Source of the DNA: Sphingosinicella sp. BN140058
GTDB lineage: Bacteria > Pseudomonadota > Alphaproteobacteria > Sphingomonadales > Sphingomonadaceae
DNA: 64,000 nt
Direction of reading: 5' to 3'
NCBI RefSeq assembly: GCF_004135585.1
Contig: NZ_CP035501.1
Span: 248,001-312,000, forward strand
In this document: piece after piece, positions 62,919 to 64,000 of the stretch
How positions within the stretch are numbered: the stretch's first letter is position 1
How the letters are laid out: every line of letters starts with the position of its first letter
The notes under the pieces: generated by a model
What the model was told of the DNA's origin: nothing
Databases searched by the model: none
The model's input: only the letters and a program-made list of their open reading frames with translations
Program-made: the position numbers and the translations under genes

Positions 62919-64000
62919 CGATGTCGCCGTCGAAGCCCGTTCCTGCGCAGAAACATGCTGCAGCCTCCGCCGTGTCCCGGATCCAATCGATCGACGCCCT
63001 GCGCGGCACCGTCATGCTGCTCATGCTCGTCGATCACGCGCGCGAATTCTTTTACATCCACGCGCAGGTCTCCGATCCGATGGAGGTGGAGACCATCGAT
63101 CCCCTCCTCTTCTTCACCCGGATCGCAGCCCACCTCTGCGCGCCCGTCTTCGTGGCGCTGACCGGCGTCGCGGCATGGCTCTACGGGCAAAGGCATGGCC
63201 GGGCCGCCGCCTCCGGCTTCCTGCTCAAGCGGGGCCTGTTCCTGATCGTGCTGGAACTCACGGTGGTCAACTTCGCGTGGACCTTCGCGATGCCGCCGCA
63301 GACGCTCTTCCTCCAGGTGATCTGGGCGATCGGGCTGTCGATGATCGCGCTTTCGGCACTGATCCGGCTGCCTGCGAAGCTCCTCCCCGCCATCGGTCTT
63401 GTCCTCCTGTTCGGACACAATCTGCTCGATCCGATCAGCTTTGCTCCGCACCAGAGCGGCCACGCCGCCTGGGCCATTCTCCACGATCGCGGCTATCTCG
63501 ATCTGACGGACACGTTGCGGGCACGGACCTCCTATCCGGTGCTGCCGTGGATCGGCGTGATCGTGCTCGGCTGGTCGGCAGGCCCCTGGTTTTCACGCGG
63601 CGCCCGACAGGAGGAGCGCATCCGGCGCCTGGCCGCAATCGGCATCTCCGCTCTCGCCATCTTCCTCTTGCTGCGCGCCACCAACGTCTATGGCGATCCC
63701 GCGCCTTGGCTCGATGGCGGATCTCCGCTCCGGACGATGATGAGCTTCGTCAATCTTACCAAATACCCGCCTTCGGCAGACTTCCTTCTGCTGACCCTGG
63801 GAGTCGGCGCCCTGCTGCTCGCCGCGCTCGAGCGGGCGCCGGCGCGGCTGGTCGCAGCGCTGGCGGTGTTCGGATCGGCCCCGCTCTTCTTCTACGTCGT
63901 CCACCTCTACGCCCTGCACCTGCTGAACCTCGCCGCCATCCTCGTCGTCGGGCCCAATCAGGGTATCGCGTTCAGCGTCCCGAACGTGGGCGCGCTGTGG
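62915..64000 (+). CDS. DUF1624/HGSNAT-like membrane acyltransferase, cut by window end
   Basis: An open frame of 362 codons runs to the window edge. It has IQSIDALRGTVMLLMLVDHAREF, the N-terminal signature of the heparan-alpha-glucosaminide acetyltransferase (DUF1624) family, and about eight hydrophobic helices so far. The start is ATG 62915 (ATGA overlap); ATG 62921 is possible. It probably acylates an envelope sugar or similar. The C-terminus is outside the window. Confidence 0.85.
   Translation, partial: MTMSPSKPVPAQKHAAASAVSRIQSIDALRGTVMLLMLVDHAREFFYIHAQVSDPMEVETIDPLLFFTRIAAHLCAPVFVALTGVAAWLYGQRHGRAAASGFLLKRGLFLIVLELTVVNFAWTFAMPPQTLFLQVIWAIGLSMIALSALIRLPAKLLPAIGLVLLFGHNLLDPISFAPHQSGHAAWAILHDRGYLDLTDTLRARTSYPVLPWIGVIVLGWSAGPWFSRGARQEERIRRLAAIGISALAIFLLLRATNVYGDPAPWLDGGSPLRTMMSFVNLTKYPPSADFLLLTLGVGALLLAALERAPARLVAALAVFGSAPLFFYVVHLYALHLLNLAAILVVGPNQGIAFSVPNVGALW

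Noticed and set aside
1..64000. CRISPR arrays, tRNA or rRNA genes, insertion sequences, prophage
   Set aside because: No regularly spaced direct repeats, cloverleaf-type sequences, transposase or phage structural proteins were seen by eye; a covariance-model scan could still find a small RNA.

Overview
The window looks like chromosomal DNA of a sphingomonad-type alphaproteobacterium (family Sphingomonadaceae or a near relative). The base composition is high in G+C throughout. Genes are packed with 1-14 bp start/stop overlaps. There are two TonB-dependent receptors, an alphaproteobacterial-type 5-aminolevulinate synthase (HemA), bacterial alpha-2-macroglobulin plus PbpC, a DUF885 lipoprotein and an ECF42-type sigma factor. 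No rRNA, tRNA, CRISPR array, transposase or phage structural gene was seen.

Region 1 (1-18000) is a catabolic island built around a MarR regulator. On the minus strand a TonB receptor is translationally coupled to a CocE/NonD hydrolase, a tannase/feruloyl-esterase homologue and a small alpha/beta hydrolase (7108 down to 129). Divergently, from a promoter that overlaps that of marR, runs an eight-gene plus-strand operon. It encodes a three-part TRAP transporter with a lipoprotein-type binding protein, a class III (CaiB/BaiF) CoA-transferase, an 806-residue protein that looks like two fused 2-hydroxyacyl-CoA dehydratase subunits lacking the usual cluster cysteines, two further class III CoA-transferases and a CapA-type metallophosphatase. 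The simplest reading is import of an ester across the outer membrane, hydrolysis, TRAP uptake of the acid, CoA activation and transformation of the thioester.

Region 2 (18000-32200) is mixed housekeeping and stress DNA: DUF885 peptidase, a YciI/DGPF protein with its ECF42 sigma factor, PhzF, a membrane retropepsin, an amidohydrolase, an MmyB-type regulator opposite a PEP-mutase/isocitrate-lyase family enzyme, two GFA proteins, an ABM monooxygenase, an extended SDR, and ahpC-ahpF separated by a strong hairpin.

Region 3 (32200-49600) concerns the cell envelope: pbpC plus a 1931-residue alpha-2-macroglobulin (with a palindromic REP-like element inside the pbpC N-terminal codons), a two-gene cassette of a peptidoglycan-hydrolase-like protein and an unknown protein, hemA, a universal stress protein, an M23 peptidase coupled to an HExxH protein, and an AraC regulator.

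Region 4 (49700-64000) is a metal and metalloid cluster: arsR, a frameshifted arsC, arsN2 and arsH (no efflux pump gene in sight), then a CzcCBA divalent-cation efflux system flanked by small exported His/Cys proteins, a ZnuD-like TonB receptor with a His-rich loop, a Fur/Zur-family regulator, a small exported protein, a MerC-like protein and a DUF1624 membrane acyltransferase cut by the window end.

The most unusual items are the cysteine-less fused dehydratase homologue in its TRAP/CoA-transferase operon, the signal-less peptidoglycan-hydrolase cassette at 40.7-43.6 kb, the REP-like insertion in pbpC, and the broken arsC.
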